From positions 52,776 to 116,775 of the forward strand of contig JANQGH010000091.1 of the NCBI GenBank assembly GCA_028277405.1: 64,000 nucleotides of DNA, written 5' to 3'. This document shows positions 18,593-29,324 of this stretch, piece by piece (the first letter of the stretch is position 1; each line of letters begins with the position of its first letter). The DNA comes from Alphaproteobacteria bacterium (lineage in GTDB: Bacteria; Pseudomonadota; Alphaproteobacteria; DSM-16000; Inquilinaceae). The translations under genes were made by a program, and so were the position numbers. The notes beneath the pieces are model-generated. The model was not told the origin of the DNA, searched no databases, and saw only the letters and a program-made list of their open reading frames with translations.

Positions 18593-19519
18593 ATGAGTAC
18601 CCCTCACCGACGGCCGTTCCGGTTCCACATCATCGTCTTTTTGGCGCCGGCGACGATCGTCTACACCCTGTTCATGATCTGGCCGCTGGCGGACACGCTA
18701 CGGCTCAGCTTTTTCGATGCCGACAGCGCCGGCGTGCGCAGCTTCGTCGGCACCGAAAACTACGAGACCCTGTTCGGCGACGAGCGCTGGTCCAGCCAGT
18801 TTTGGAACGCCTTCGTCAACAATTTCATCTTCTTCGCCATCCACATGGCGGTGCAGAACCCGATCGGCATCATGCTGGCGGCCCTGCTGTCGATGCCCGC
18901 GCTCAGGCTGCGCAATACCTATAGAACGATGCTGTTCATGCCGACCTTGCTGTCGGTGGTGATCGTCGGTTTCATCTGGCAGTTGATCTTAAGCCCGATC
19001 TGGGGCGTCTCGTCCTCGATCCTAGACGCCATCGGCCTGGGCAGTTGGTTCGCGCCCTGGCTGGGCCTGGAAAGCAGTGCGCTGGTCACCCTATCGCTGA
19101 TCTCGGTCTGGCAATATGTCGGCATTCCGATGCTGCTGATTTATGCGGCATTGCTGGCCATCCCCGATGAGTTGATCGACGCCGCCCATGTCGACGGCAC
19201 CAGCGGCTGGAACATCTTCTGGAAGATCAAGCTACCGCTGATCCTGCCAACGATCGGCGTGATCTCGATCCTCACCTTCGTCGGCAACTTCAACGCCTTC
19301 GACCTGATCTATGCTGTCAAGGGCGCCTTGGCCGGTCCCAACTTCTCGACCGACATTCTGGGCACGTTCCTCTACCGCACCTTCTTCGGCCAGCAGTTGC
19401 AGCTTGGTGATCGCTACATGGGCGCCACGGTGGCGACCATGATGTTTCTGATCATCCTGACCGGCGTCTGTCTCTACCTGTTCGTGATCCAGCGCCGCAT
19501 GCAGCGCTACGAGCTTTGA
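18593..19519 (+). CDS. Sugar ABC transporter permease, MalF-like
   Basis: Inner-membrane permease of 308 residues. The first span is around residues 11-32. The EAA loop (PDELIDAAHVDGTSGWNIFWKIKLP) lies near residues 196-220, and several long hydrophobic segments surround it. It follows the intercistronic hairpin and is 10 bp upstream of the second permease. It forms the membrane channel of the amino-sugar importer together with the next gene. Confidence 0.88.
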   Translation: MSTPHRRPFRFHIIVFLAPATIVYTLFMIWPLADTLRLSFFDADSAGVRSFVGTENYETLFGDERWSSQFWNAFVNNFIFFAIHMAVQNPIGIMLAALLSMPALRLRNTYRTMLFMPTLLSVVIVGFIWQLILSPIWGVSSSILDAIGLGSWFAPWLGLESSALVTLSLISVWQYVGIPMLLIYAALLAIPDELIDAAHVDGTSGWNIFWKIKLPLILPTIGVISILTFVGNFNAFDLIYAVKGALAGPNFSTDILGTFLYRTFFGQQLQLGDRYMGATVATMMFLIILTGVCLYLFVIQRRMQRYEL

Positions 19520-19529
19520 GGCCGGCGCG

Positions 19530-20375
19530 ATGAACAAGGCACGTCGCAACCTGCCCACGCTGTTTGCCGCCCACGGCATTCTGCTGGCCTATACCTTGCT
19601 GTCGGTGTTCCCGGTCATCCTGATCGTGATCAACTCGTTGAAGTCCCGCAGAGCGATCTTCGGCGATCCGTTGGGCCTGCCCGTTGGCGAAGGGGTGTTC
19701 GACCTGGTCGGCTATCAAACCGTCCTACAGAACGCCGACTTCCTTGGCTATTTCGCCAACAGCCTGATCGTGACCTTAGGCGCCCTGTTCTTCGTCCTGG
19801 TCGCGGGGTCCATGGCGGCGTTTGCGCTGGCTGAGTATCGCTTTCGCATGAACACCCTGATGGCCCTCTATCTGGCGCTAGGCATCATGATCCCGATCCG
19901 CCTGGGCACCATCGGCATCCTGGAGCTGGTGGTCAATCTGGGGCTGATCAACACGCTGTGGGCCTTGATCCTGGTCTACACCGCCCAAGGCCTGCCGCTG
20001 ACGATTTTCATCTTGAGCGAGTTCATGCGCACCGTGTCGAAGGAGCTCAAAGATGCCGCCCGGGTCGACGGCCTGAGCGAATACCGGATCTTCTTCCAAC
20101 TGGCCCTGCCGCTGGTGCGGCCGGCGGTGGCGACGGTGGCGGTGTTCACCATGATCCCGATCTGGAACGATCTCTGGTTCCCGCTAATCCTGGCGCCGGG
20201 CGAGGAGACCAAGACAATCACGCTGGGCGCCCAGCAGTTCATCGGCCAGTTCGAGACCAACTGGAACGCCATTCTGGCCGCCCTGACCTTGGCGATCGTG
20301 CCGGTGCTGGTGCTCTACGCCATCTTTTCGCGCCAGCTCGTGCGCGGCATCACCTCCGGCGCGGTGAAGGGGTAG
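19530..20375 (+). CDS. Sugar ABC transporter permease, MalG-like
   Basis: Inner-membrane permease of 281 residues. Predicted spans include residues 14-34 and about 78-105. The EAA loop KELKDAARVDGLSEYRIFFQLALPL lies around residues 171-195, and the C-terminus QLVRGITSGAVKG is the MalG-type ending. It pairs with the preceding permease. The oxidoreductase gene starts only 3 bp after this stop. Confidence 0.88.
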   Translation: MNKARRNLPTLFAAHGILLAYTLLSVFPVILIVINSLKSRRAIFGDPLGLPVGEGVFDLVGYQTVLQNADFLGYFANSLIVTLGALFFVLVAGSMAAFALAEYRFRMNTLMALYLALGIMIPIRLGTIGILELVVNLGLINTLWALILVYTAQGLPLTIFILSEFMRTVSKELKDAARVDGLSEYRIFFQLALPLVRPAVATVAVFTMIPIWNDLWFPLILAPGEETKTITLGAQQFIGQFETNWNAILAALTLAIVPVLVLYAIFSRQLVRGITSGAVKG

Positions 20376-20378
20376 CCC

Positions 20379-21458
20379 ATGTCCGACGCATCGATCAGAG
20401 TTCTCGTCGCCGGCCTCGGCCATATGGGCATGTCCCACGCACTGTCTTACCAGGCGCTGGACGGGTTCGAGATCTGCGGTCTCGCCAACCGCACCATCAA
20501 GGGCGGTCGCGAGCTTCCGGAGGAGTTGCAGCGCCATCAGCGGTTCGACAATTTCTATGCCGCGCTTGAAGCAACCAAGCCCGACGCGGTCTCGATCAAC
20601 ACCTGGGCGGACACCCATGCGGATTACGCCGTCGCTGCGATGGAGGCGGGCGCCCATGTCTTTGTCGAAAAGCCTCTCGCCGAGACCGTCGAGGACGCGC
20701 GCCGGGTGGTCGAGACGGCGAGACGAACGAACCGGAAGCTGGTGGTCGGCTACATCCTGCGCCATCACCCGTCCTGGATAAGGCTGGTGGAACTGGCGCG
20801 CGACCTGGGCTCGCCCACGGTCATGCGCTTGAACCTGAACCAGCAAAGCACCGGCGATGCCTGGACCTGGCACAAGAACCTGATGCAGTCCCTGTCGCCG
20901 ATCGTCGATTGCGGCGTCCACTATGTGGACGTCATGTGCCAGATCACCGGGTCGAAACCGGTGCGGGTGCACGGCATGGGCGCGCGGCTGACCGACGAGG
21001 TGGCGCCTGAAATGTACAATTACGGCCATTTGCAAGTGTTCTTCGACGATGGCTCGGTCGGCTGGTACGAGGCCGGCTGGGGCCCGATGATGAGTGAGGT
21101 CGCTTTCTTCGTGAAGGATGTTATCGGCCCTAAGGGCTCCGTCAGCATCGTCATGAAGCAGGAAGGCGACAGTGACCAGGGCTCCGCCGACATGGACACG
21201 CACACCAAGACCAACGCGCTGCTGGTTCATCACGGCGCCATCGACGCAGACAACAACCTCGTCAGACAAGACGAGGTGATCGACATGACCGACGAGCCCG
21301 ACCATCAAGGGCTGTGCGACCGTGAGCAGGCCTATTTCCTGAACGCCATCCGCAACGATGTGGACCTCAGCGCGCATATGGAAGACGCGGTCAGCTCGCT
21401 GGCAATTGTTCTGGCGGCGGACCAGAGCATTCGCGAACGCCGGCCGGTCGACTTATAG
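20379..21458 (+). CDS. Gfo/Idh/MocA-family oxidoreductase
   Basis: NAD(P)-dependent sugar oxidoreductase of 359 residues. The Rossmann motif VLVAGLGHMGMSHA spans about residues 8-21. VFVEKPLAETVEDA carries the conserved EKP lysine, and DCGVHYVDVM carries the catalytic aspartate and histidine pair. It lies inside the transporter operon, 3 bp after a permease and 12 bp before the ATPase, so it should act on the imported sugar. Family members oxidise sugars, and some cleave glycosidic bonds through a keto intermediate. Either could apply to a MurNAc/GlcNAc disaccharide; the reaction is not known. Confidence 0.87.
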   Translation: MSDASIRVLVAGLGHMGMSHALSYQALDGFEICGLANRTIKGGRELPEELQRHQRFDNFYAALEATKPDAVSINTWADTHADYAVAAMEAGAHVFVEKPLAETVEDARRVVETARRTNRKLVVGYILRHHPSWIRLVELARDLGSPTVMRLNLNQQSTGDAWTWHKNLMQSLSPIVDCGVHYVDVMCQITGSKPVRVHGMGARLTDEVAPEMYNYGHLQVFFDDGSVGWYEAGWGPMMSEVAFFVKDVIGPKGSVSIVMKQEGDSDQGSADMDTHTKTNALLVHHGAIDADNNLVRQDEVIDMTDEPDHQGLCDREQAYFLNAIRNDVDLSAHMEDAVSSLAIVLAADQSIRERRPVDL

Positions 21459-21470
21459 AGGGGTCTCGCC

Positions 21471-22597
<1,127 letters not shown>

Positions 22598-22601
<4 letters not shown>

Positions 22602-24301
22602 GCCAGCCAGCCCCGATAGCGCGCGATCGGGCCAGCCAGCCGGCTGGACGCCGAAACGTCAAACTGAAAAACACCGTCCTTTTGGGTTTCGACCGCTGTT
22701 AGACGGGGCGCCAGCCACAACGGCAGGCGAATGCCTGCGACAGACCAGCGCCTCAGATGCATCTCCAAGCCGCCTTCATCCGCCGTCAGGGCGAACCCGA
22801 AGGCGATCGGGCCGAACCGTTCGACCACCAGGTGGCGCCAGGCACCGCGTCCGGCTTCCAGCGAACTGCTCATCAGCTCGGCCCCATACCGCCGCTCCCA
22901 AATCTCGCGATCGCCCTCACGCCGAAAGGTGACCGTCACCTCACTATCGTCGCTTTCCGATGGCAGTCGGGCGAAGCGGGCCAGCAGCATGGCGAGCCAG
23001 CCCGTGCCGCGCTCGACAGTGGCGCGGCCCGATACGGTCTTCTCGCCGGCAATGTCGTGCATCCCGGCGACAGCCGCTGGCAGCCGTCCGTATGCAGGTC
23101 CCAAGAGCTCGCGATAGAGCGGTTGCTCGGCCGCGCGCTCCTGCCAAATGCCTGTGGAGATTTGGAAGCGGTCGAACAGGGGCTTGAAGTTGTCCAAGTC
23201 CAGTTCATCGAGACAGGGACGGGCTCCGGCCTGCGGCGGCCTGCCATCGGCTATGCGTCGGATCAGCGCGACACAGGCCATCAAGGGGATGTTGGGCCCA
23301 TCATCGCCTTCCGCGATCAGCACCCATTCGCGCGTCACCGGGCCGCCCTCGTCGCGCCCCGAGAGGCGGACGAACATGCCGCCGCGCGGCTCGCCTCCGA
23401 CCATCCAGCGTGCTGTCCACCGCATGAGACGTGCGAACGGCAACAGGCTCGGCAGCAGGTGCAGTCGCACGGCCCAGGCAGCCAGGCGCACCGCATAATG
23501 CGCGATGCCCGGTCGCAGGCCTGCGCCAAACGTGACGGTTTCTAGATCGGGGCGCCGTTCGGGCATCAGATCCAGATCGGGCACGTCGATCAGGCCGAAC
23601 CGGCGCGGCACCAGCGGGATGAGGCCAGGCACGGCCAGAACATGCCGTCGCCCGTCGGTCAGGCAGCGACGATGAACGATCTGCCCGTCGATCCGGACCG
23701 AGGCTTGCTTGCCGGCATAGCTGGCGATGGCCTGGATGACGCTCAGCCCCATCGCCAGCCGTCCGCTGGGTGTGATCCCGCCCTCGACGCGGTCCGTTTT
23801 GGTCATGCCATCGGCGAGCCGCCGCAGCACCGCGTCGCTCAAGGCGGGCACGGAGCTGCAGCCCGAAAGCGCGAACGTGTCGTTGGCGATCGCCAGATCG
23901 TTCAGTGCGCCGATGCCGCAGACGAAGGCCCGCCCGTCCGCGATGTCGAGATAGGCGATGCCGCGCGCGACCGCGGCGCGGGCCAGCCTGTACGGGTCGG
24001 CGCCATAGGCCTGGAAGGGCCCAGCGGTATCGACCACGATGTCCGGGCTCAGTCCGGCCAACTGGGCATCGATATCACCCTGAAGGTCGAACGCCGCTGG
24101 CCGACGCTCCGCCGCGCCAGATCCGGCGCACATCGCCTGCGACCGCGCCGGCGAGCGCCCGGCGATGATCAATCGCAGCCCCGGTTCGTCCGACAGCATG
24201 CCGACCAAACGCGCGCCAAAGCTGCCATAACCGCCGACGATCAGGACGGTGAGTTTTTTGTGGGTGTCGGGGTCGGGCAAGGCTCGGCGGCTCGGTTTCA
24301 T
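22598..24301 (-). CDS. Saccharopine dehydrogenase-like protein with DUF4166 C-terminus
   Basis: Protein of 567 residues with two parts. Residues about 17-360 are a saccharopine-dehydrogenase-like NAD(P) domain (VLIVGGYGSFGARLV, then DIVVDTAGPFQAYG and ALSGCSSVPALSDAVL). Residues about 370-567 match DUF4166 (FQISTGIWQERA, GTGWLAMLLARFARLP, ending FQFDVSASSRLAGPIARYRGWL). Substrate unknown. It is convergent with the amino-sugar ABC operon and probably unrelated to it. The start at 24301 places only about 17 extra residues before the Rossmann strand. Confidence 0.78.
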
Positions 24302-24391
24302 GTGATATCGCGTTGTGACGAAGACCCTACCCTAACTGCAGTTTGCGTCAGACCGTCATCAACGCCTGTCCGAACGGGGGAAGCGGCTCGT

Positions 24392-25303
24392 TCACACCTT
24401 CGCCACACCTTGCCGGACCGGCCGCCTCAAATAGTCGATGAAGACACGCACTTTGGACGGCAGGTGGGCGCCGCTCGGGTAGACCAGCCAAACGCCCGTA
24501 TCGAAGTCGGTCGCGGTCACGGTGTGGTCGGGAAACAGGTCGACGAGCTTGCCCTCGGCGATCGCGTCATCGACGGTCCAGTCGGCGAGCAGCACCGGCC
24601 CCTGGCCATCGATCGCCAGTCGCAGAAGGGCAAGCGCATTGGTCGCCGTGACGGTCCCTTTGATCGGCACCTGCGCGACCTCGCCGGCCCGAGACCTGAA
24701 GGTCCACTGATTTCGAAAGCCGATGAAGGGAAAGCGCAAGCATGCGATCTCGGAGAGCTGGCGAGGGTCGCTGATTGGATTGCGGCCTTCCAAATAGCAA
24801 GGGCTGACGCAGACCCGATAGCGAGTGTCCATCAGTTTCGCACTGACCGCATCGACCGTGGGCCGCAGGCCAAGCCGAATCGCGAGATCAATCCTTTCGG
24901 CAACCAGGTCCAGGTTGGCGTCCGTCAGTTCGAGATCGATATCGACGTCGGGGTACTCGTGCCTGAAGCTCGGGATCAGCGGCACGAGCACCTTGAGGCC
25001 GAATGACACCGACGTCGTTACCCGAAGTATGCCCGACGGCGTCTGCGACATGTCCAGTGCCGATGCTGCGGCGACTGCAAGTTCGTCGACAAGCGGCGCG
25101 ACGCGCTGCAGAAAGGTATCTCCGGCCTCGGTCAGCGATAGGCGGCGGGTCGTTCTCTGGAACAGCCTGAAGTCCAGCGTGTCTTCCAGGCCTGCGATCG
25201 TGCGCGAAACAGACGATGGGTCGATGTTGCGCCGTCGGGAAACCTCGGCGAAGCTGCCGGCCTTGGCAACTTCTACGAATAAGGCCAGGGAGTTCAGATC
25301 CAT
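24392..25303 (-). CDS. LysR-family transcriptional regulator
   Basis: Regulator of 303 residues. The N-terminal winged HTH (LNSLALFVEVAKAGSFAEVS, then SVSRTIAGLEDTLDFRLFQR) spans residues 3-60, followed by a periplasmic-binding-like effector domain (SGILRVTTSVSFGLKVLVPL onward). It is transcribed away from the alcohol dehydrogenase-enolase-hydratase cluster, the classic arrangement for LysR control of a catabolic operon. An inverted repeat overlaps its start codon, suggesting autoregulation. Confidence 0.92.
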   Translation of the reverse strand: MDLNSLALFVEVAKAGSFAEVSRRRNIDPSSVSRTIAGLEDTLDFRLFQRTTRRLSLTEAGDTFLQRVAPLVDELAVAAASALDMSQTPSGILRVTTSVSFGLKVLVPLIPSFRHEYPDVDIDLELTDANLDLVAERIDLAIRLGLRPTVDAVSAKLMDTRYRVCVSPCYLEGRNPISDPRQLSEIACLRFPFIGFRNQWTFRSRAGEVAQVPIKGTVTATNALALLRLAIDGQGPVLLADWTVDDAIAEGKLVDLFPDHTVTATDFDTGVWLVYPSGAHLPSKVRVFIDYLRRPVRQGVAKV

Positions 25304-25361
25304 TCATGTGTCATGTGCATGAATACCCCCGTTTCTACTATTGAATCCCAAAGCATTGGGA
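25302..25361. promoter_or_regulatory. LysR-type divergent operator region
   Basis: Two symmetric elements lie in the short gap between lysR and the alcohol dehydrogenase: ATTCATG-N9-CATGAAT (25302-25324), which covers the lysR start codon, and TCCCAA-AGCA-TTGGGA (25346-25361). The spacing and symmetry suit recognition and activation sites of a LysR regulator. Binding is inferred. Confidence 0.5.
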
Positions 25362-25379
25362 CAACAAGCCGCGCCTGCC

Positions 25380-26534
25380 ATGGTTTCAGCACTCTTCTAT
25401 GACCTCGATGGCATGCCGCCGATTTCCGGCGGACCCGGGTCGATCGATCGCGCGGGCGCTTTGCTGCGCCCGCTGGCCGGCGACGGCGAATCAGTATTGG
25501 TCATCGCCGATCCCGGCCTCGCCGCGCTTGGCCACACGGAACGATTGGTCAGCGGCCTGGCCGGTGATGGTTTTAAGGTAGCCGTTTTCGATGAGATCCA
25601 GGGTGAGCCTGGCTTCCACAATGCCGCGCGCGCTTCGAAGCAGGCTAAGGACTGTGCGACCAGAGCGATCGTCGGTTTCGGCGGGGGCTCTGCACTTGAT
25701 CTGGCAAAGGCCGTGGCGGTAGGCGCGGCGTGCGATGGCCCGCTCACCCGCTTCGCGCTCGGCCGCGAACCGCTGCCGGACGGCGCCCTGCCCATTCTTG
25801 CGATCCCGACCACCTCGGGTACCGGGTCGGAGATGACGCGCACCGCGATTCTCAGCGTTCAAACGGGTGCCAAGCAATGGCTGTGGGGGCGGTCCTTGAA
25901 GCCGCGACAAGTGCTGCTCGACCAGGAACTGACCGTCGGTCTACCGCCATCCCTGACGGCCGCCACGGGGCTGGACGCGCTGGTCCATGCGATGGAGGCG
26001 GCGACCAATCGCAATGCCAGCGCCGGCAACACGGCCATCGCCTTGACGGCGATTCGCATGATCGTGGCCGCGTTGCCCTCCGCGATCCAAGACCCGACCG
26101 ACTTGGAGGCGCGGGGCGCGATGCAGCTTGCCGCCGCCTATGCCGGTACGGCCATCGACAATGCCGGCACGGCGATCGCCCATGCGATCGGCCATGCGCT
26201 CGCGTCGATGGTCAAGATCCATCACGGACAAGCCGTCGCTGCCGCCATGGCCGCCACGTTGCCGTGGAACGTTGAGAATGATGACGGTCGGTTTGCGCGT
26301 GTGGCCGACGCCATGGGCGGCGGTCGTGATGCTGGCGCGCTGCCGGACCTGTTCGCCAGCCTTGCCGGTTCCATCGGCCATTCGTTCGAATTGACGGCCG
26401 ACGAACTGGATCCTGCAGCGCTGGCGGCCCAGATCCGCCAGCCGGAGAACGCCACCATGCTGCAGGCGAATTGGCGCACCCCTGGCAACGACGATCTCCT
26501 GCACCTTGCATCGCGAGTGCTATCGGGTTCCTGA
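25380..26534 (+). CDS. Iron-type alcohol dehydrogenase / maleylacetate reductase-like
   Basis: NAD(P)-dependent metal dehydrogenase of 384 residues. It has GFGGGSALDLAKAVA (cofactor binding, near residue 100), IPTTSGTGSEMT, and the metal-binding stretches ATGLDALVHAMEA (Asp, His) and AIAHAIGHAL...HHGQAV (His, His). I chose ATG 25380; an upstream TTG in frame would start inside the operator. The reaction could be oxidation of an alcohol or hydroxy acid, or reduction of maleylacetate. The adjacent enolase-superfamily and hydratase genes point to carboxylic-acid catabolism. Confidence 0.82.
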   Translation: MVSALFYDLDGMPPISGGPGSIDRAGALLRPLAGDGESVLVIADPGLAALGHTERLVSGLAGDGFKVAVFDEIQGEPGFHNAARASKQAKDCATRAIVGFGGGSALDLAKAVAVGAACDGPLTRFALGREPLPDGALPILAIPTTSGTGSEMTRTAILSVQTGAKQWLWGRSLKPRQVLLDQELTVGLPPSLTAATGLDALVHAMEAATNRNASAGNTAIALTAIRMIVAALPSAIQDPTDLEARGAMQLAAAYAGTAIDNAGTAIAHAIGHALASMVKIHHGQAVAAAMAATLPWNVENDDGRFARVADAMGGGRDAGALPDLFASLAGSIGHSFELTADELDPAALAAQIRQPENATMLQANWRTPGNDDLLHLASRVLSGS

Positions 26535-26540
26535 CGCTGT

Positions 26541-27686
26541 ATGGTCGCCGGCATGACCTCGGTTCACCCATCCGACATCCGCATCACCGCCATCGAGATC
26601 AGCCATCACCGGCTGAACCTCGATCCGCCTTTTCGTGCCAGTTGGGACAGCACCCCACGCACCCAGTTCGATGCCACGATCGTTCAGGTTGAGACTGACG
26701 CGGGCCTGACCGGCATCGGCTCCGGCGACGTCATGCTGGGGTTCGAAGGGCATGAGCATCTGTTCGTCGGCCAGGACCCGCTGGCGATCGAGCGCCATTG
26801 GCGCGTGCTGAGCAATCTCAGCTTCCACTATGGCCGCTGTTGGCCCTTGGATCTGGCGCTGTGGGACCTGGCGGGCAAACTGACCGGCCAGCCGGTTTGG
26901 AAACTGCTGGGCGGTTTGTCGAACCGTGTCCGCGCCTATGCCTCGTCGGGCACGCTGCGGGGGCCGGACGATATGGCCGACGTTGCCGAGCGCCGTTTGG
27001 CCGACGGGTTCGGCGCCATGAAGGTCCGGTTTCATCGCGGCGACTGGCGCGACGACATCAAGGCGCTGGAGGCGATCCGCGCACGCGTCGGCGATCAGCT
27101 GACCTTGATGGTCGATTGCAATCAGGGGTGGCGCCAGCCGGCCGACACCTATCCGCCCTGGACCGTGAAGGACGCGCTGGCAGTGGGCCGAGCGCTAGAG
27201 GAACTTGACGTCTATTGGATGGAGGAGCCGCTGCACCGCGCCGACTATGCCGGCATGCGACACTTGCGCGAGCGTCTGGATGTGCGCATCGCCGGCGGCG
27301 AGATGACCCGCGAACTCTATGAGTTCAGGGAACTGATCGGGCAGGGCGCGCTTGACGTCCTGCAGCCGGACGCAGCGCTCGTCGGTGGCATTACCGGCTT
27401 GCGCCGCGTCGCCTATGCCGCCGCCGAGCACAATCTGACCTTCACCCCGCATACCTGGACCAATGGCTGGGGTGTGTTGGCCAACGCGCACCTAACCGCG
27501 GGCCTAGCGGACGCCCCCTGGCTCGAATTCCCGTTCGATCCGCCCGAATGGAGCCTCGATCGGCGCGACTTCTTCATGGCCGAGCCGCTGACGGTCGATG
27601 GTGACGGCTGGATCACCCTGTCGGATCGGCCGGGTTTCGGGGTTGATCTCGACACCGACATGCTGGCCAGGACCCGGATTGGCTGA
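26541..27686 (+). CDS. Mandelate racemase/muconate lactonizing enzyme family protein
   Basis: Enolase-superfamily enzyme of 381 residues that removes an alpha proton from a carboxylate. It shows MKVRF (the KxR variant of the KxK base motif), VDCNQGW (first metal Asp), MEEPLHRAD (Glu), GGEMTRE (Glu) and FTPHTWTNG (catalytic His), so the active site is intact and mandelate-racemase-like. It starts 6 bp after the alcohol dehydrogenase stop; ATG 26553 is an alternative start. It is probably an acid-sugar dehydratase or racemase. Confidence 0.85.
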   Translation: MVAGMTSVHPSDIRITAIEISHHRLNLDPPFRASWDSTPRTQFDATIVQVETDAGLTGIGSGDVMLGFEGHEHLFVGQDPLAIERHWRVLSNLSFHYGRCWPLDLALWDLAGKLTGQPVWKLLGGLSNRVRAYASSGTLRGPDDMADVAERRLADGFGAMKVRFHRGDWRDDIKALEAIRARVGDQLTLMVDCNQGWRQPADTYPPWTVKDALAVGRALEELDVYWMEEPLHRADYAGMRHLRERLDVRIAGGEMTRELYEFRELIGQGALDVLQPDAALVGGITGLRRVAYAAAEHNLTFTPHTWTNGWGVLANAHLTAGLADAPWLEFPFDPPEWSLDRRDFFMAEPLTVDGDGWITLSDRPGFGVDLDTDMLARTRIG

Positions 27687-27696
27687 AGGAACCACG

Positions 27697-28479
27697 ATGG
27701 CTGATGGTCGCTATGAGGAGCTTGCGGTCCGGCGGGATCGGGAGATCGGCATCGTCACGCTGAATGCCCCGGCCCGCCGCAACGCACTGTCGCTGACGAT
27801 GCGCCGCGAACTCCATGATGCCTTGGCCGATCTCGACGCCGATCCCGCGATCCGCGCAATCATCTTGACCGGCGCCGGCGGCAACTTCTGTGCCGGCGGC
27901 GATCTGAAGAGCATGGAGGGCATCACGCCCGACCAGGGCCGCGCGCGTCTTGGCGAGGCACATCAGCTGGTCAGGAAGATTGCCGAGATGTCGACGCCGA
28001 TCATCGCGGCCGTCGAGGGCTATGCCTATGGTGCCGGCCTGTCGATCGCGGCCCTGTGCGACGTCGTGGTCACGGATGCGGATGCTCAATGGTCTTGCGC
28101 CTTCGGCAAGATCGGGCTGATGCCGGACATGGGCGCGACCTGGATCCTGCCGCAGCGTATCGGCGTCGGCCGCGCCCGCCTGTTGGCATTCACCGGACGG
28201 CCCATCGATGGCCGGCGGGCGGTCGCCTTGGGACTCGCCGATCACCTTGCCGCTGGTGACGCCGCTGGCGATGCGATGGCGATCGGCAAGGAAATCGCGG
28301 CAACCGCTCCGCTGTCGGTGGCCCACGCAAAGCGGGCGTTCGCCGCGCCTTATCGATCTCTGGACGAGGCCCTGGACGCCGAAGTCGATGCTCAAGCGGC
28401 GCTCTTCGGCTCGGCCGATTTCGCCGAGGGCCGGGACGCTTTCTTCGCCAAGCGCCGACCGGTGTTCAAGGGCCGGTAG
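27697..28479 (+). CDS. Enoyl-CoA hydratase/isomerase family protein
   Basis: Crotonase-fold enzyme of 260 residues. The oxyanion-hole parts are NAPARRNALSLTM and GAGGNFCAGGDLKSMEG (about residues 57-73), and the second is EGYAYGAGLSIAALCDVV. ATG 27697 is 10 bp after the enolase-superfamily gene, so all three genes form one operon. Its last 14 bp overlap the convergent DUF1684 gene. Hydration or isomerisation of an acyl-CoA is expected; the pathway is not identified. Confidence 0.87.
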   Translation: MADGRYEELAVRRDREIGIVTLNAPARRNALSLTMRRELHDALADLDADPAIRAIILTGAGGNFCAGGDLKSMEGITPDQGRARLGEAHQLVRKIAEMSTPIIAAVEGYAYGAGLSIAALCDVVVTDADAQWSCAFGKIGLMPDMGATWILPQRIGVGRARLLAFTGRPIDGRRAVALGLADHLAAGDAAGDAMAIGKEIAATAPLSVAHAKRAFAAPYRSLDEALDAEVDAQAALFGSADFAEGRDAFFAKRRPVFKGR

Positions 28480-29125
28480 ATGCGATCGAGAGCGGCGCTT
28501 TCTCGCCCGCCCGGACCGCTACCGGCAGCCGGTTGGCCTCCGGTGCCAGGGGGCAGACGAAGGCGTCCGAATAGGCACAGGACGGGTTGTAGGCGAAGTT
28601 GAAGTCGAGAATGACGCGGCCGGCCGCATCGGTGCCCAGATCCGCGCCCTTGATGGTGTCCAGCAGATAGCGCCCGCCGCCATAGGTTTCCCGCCGATTG
28701 GTCGGGTCTCCAAACGGCAGAAACACACCCCCGCCATAGAGCTCGATCCAATAAAGCGTCAGTTCCCTTCCGAGACGGCCTTCTAGCCCATCAGTGATCG
28801 CGAACGACCGTAAGGAGATAGCTCCGTCGTCGCCGGCGGGTACGAGAAGCGGGGTGTCATCCGCCGCTGCCCTGAGCGCGACGGCGAAGCGAAGGTCGGC
28901 GTCATAGTCGAAAAACGGCAGCGCGACAGGCGCCTCGCGGCGCGTCGTTCCGAAAGGCGATTGCGAGTGTTTGCTGAACAGGGCCAAACGGGCCTCTCGC
29001 CAGCCGTGCCAAGCGCCGATCGGGCTGTCGGTTTGGTCGCGCACCCGGCGATAGGCGTCCAAGACGGCGCGCCGCCAGTCCCAAAGCGCCAGGTAAGCGT
29101 CTTTCGTTGAAGGCAAATCATCCAT
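28466..29125 (-). CDS. DUF1684 family protein
   Basis: Protein of 219 residues that matches the DUF1684 pattern: YLALWDWRRAVLDAYR at the N-terminus, FPFDPTN-like FGDPTNRRETYGGGRYLLDT around residue 150, then LDFNFAYNPSCAYSDAFVCPLAPEANRLPV and AGEK near the end. There is no signal peptide. The start at 29125 fits the family; ATG 29164 would add 13 residues. The biochemical role of this family is not established to my knowledge. Confidence 0.78.
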   Translation of the reverse strand: MDDLPSTKDAYLALWDWRRAVLDAYRRVRDQTDSPIGAWHGWREARLALFSKHSQSPFGTTRREAPVALPFFDYDADLRFAVALRAAADDTPLLVPAGDDGAISLRSFAITDGLEGRLGRELTLYWIELYGGGVFLPFGDPTNRRETYGGGRYLLDTIKGADLGTDAAGRVILDFNFAYNPSCAYSDAFVCPLAPEANRLPVAVRAGEKAPLSIASTGP

Positions 29126-29324
29126 CCGAGAAGCGTAGATGAAGTCGACGCCTGACGCAGCCATCGTCGTCCGGCCGCCGGTCCCGTGTGCTCGGCCCGG
29201 CGATCGGCATGGCCGGACCACCGAGAGCCAGCGGGGCTGGTGGTTTGCGGCCGCATCGCGTCGCCCGATGGTTGAATTTAGAACGCTCGCTTAGCGGACC
29301 CGGCTGGTCTAAGGTCGCCGCGCT

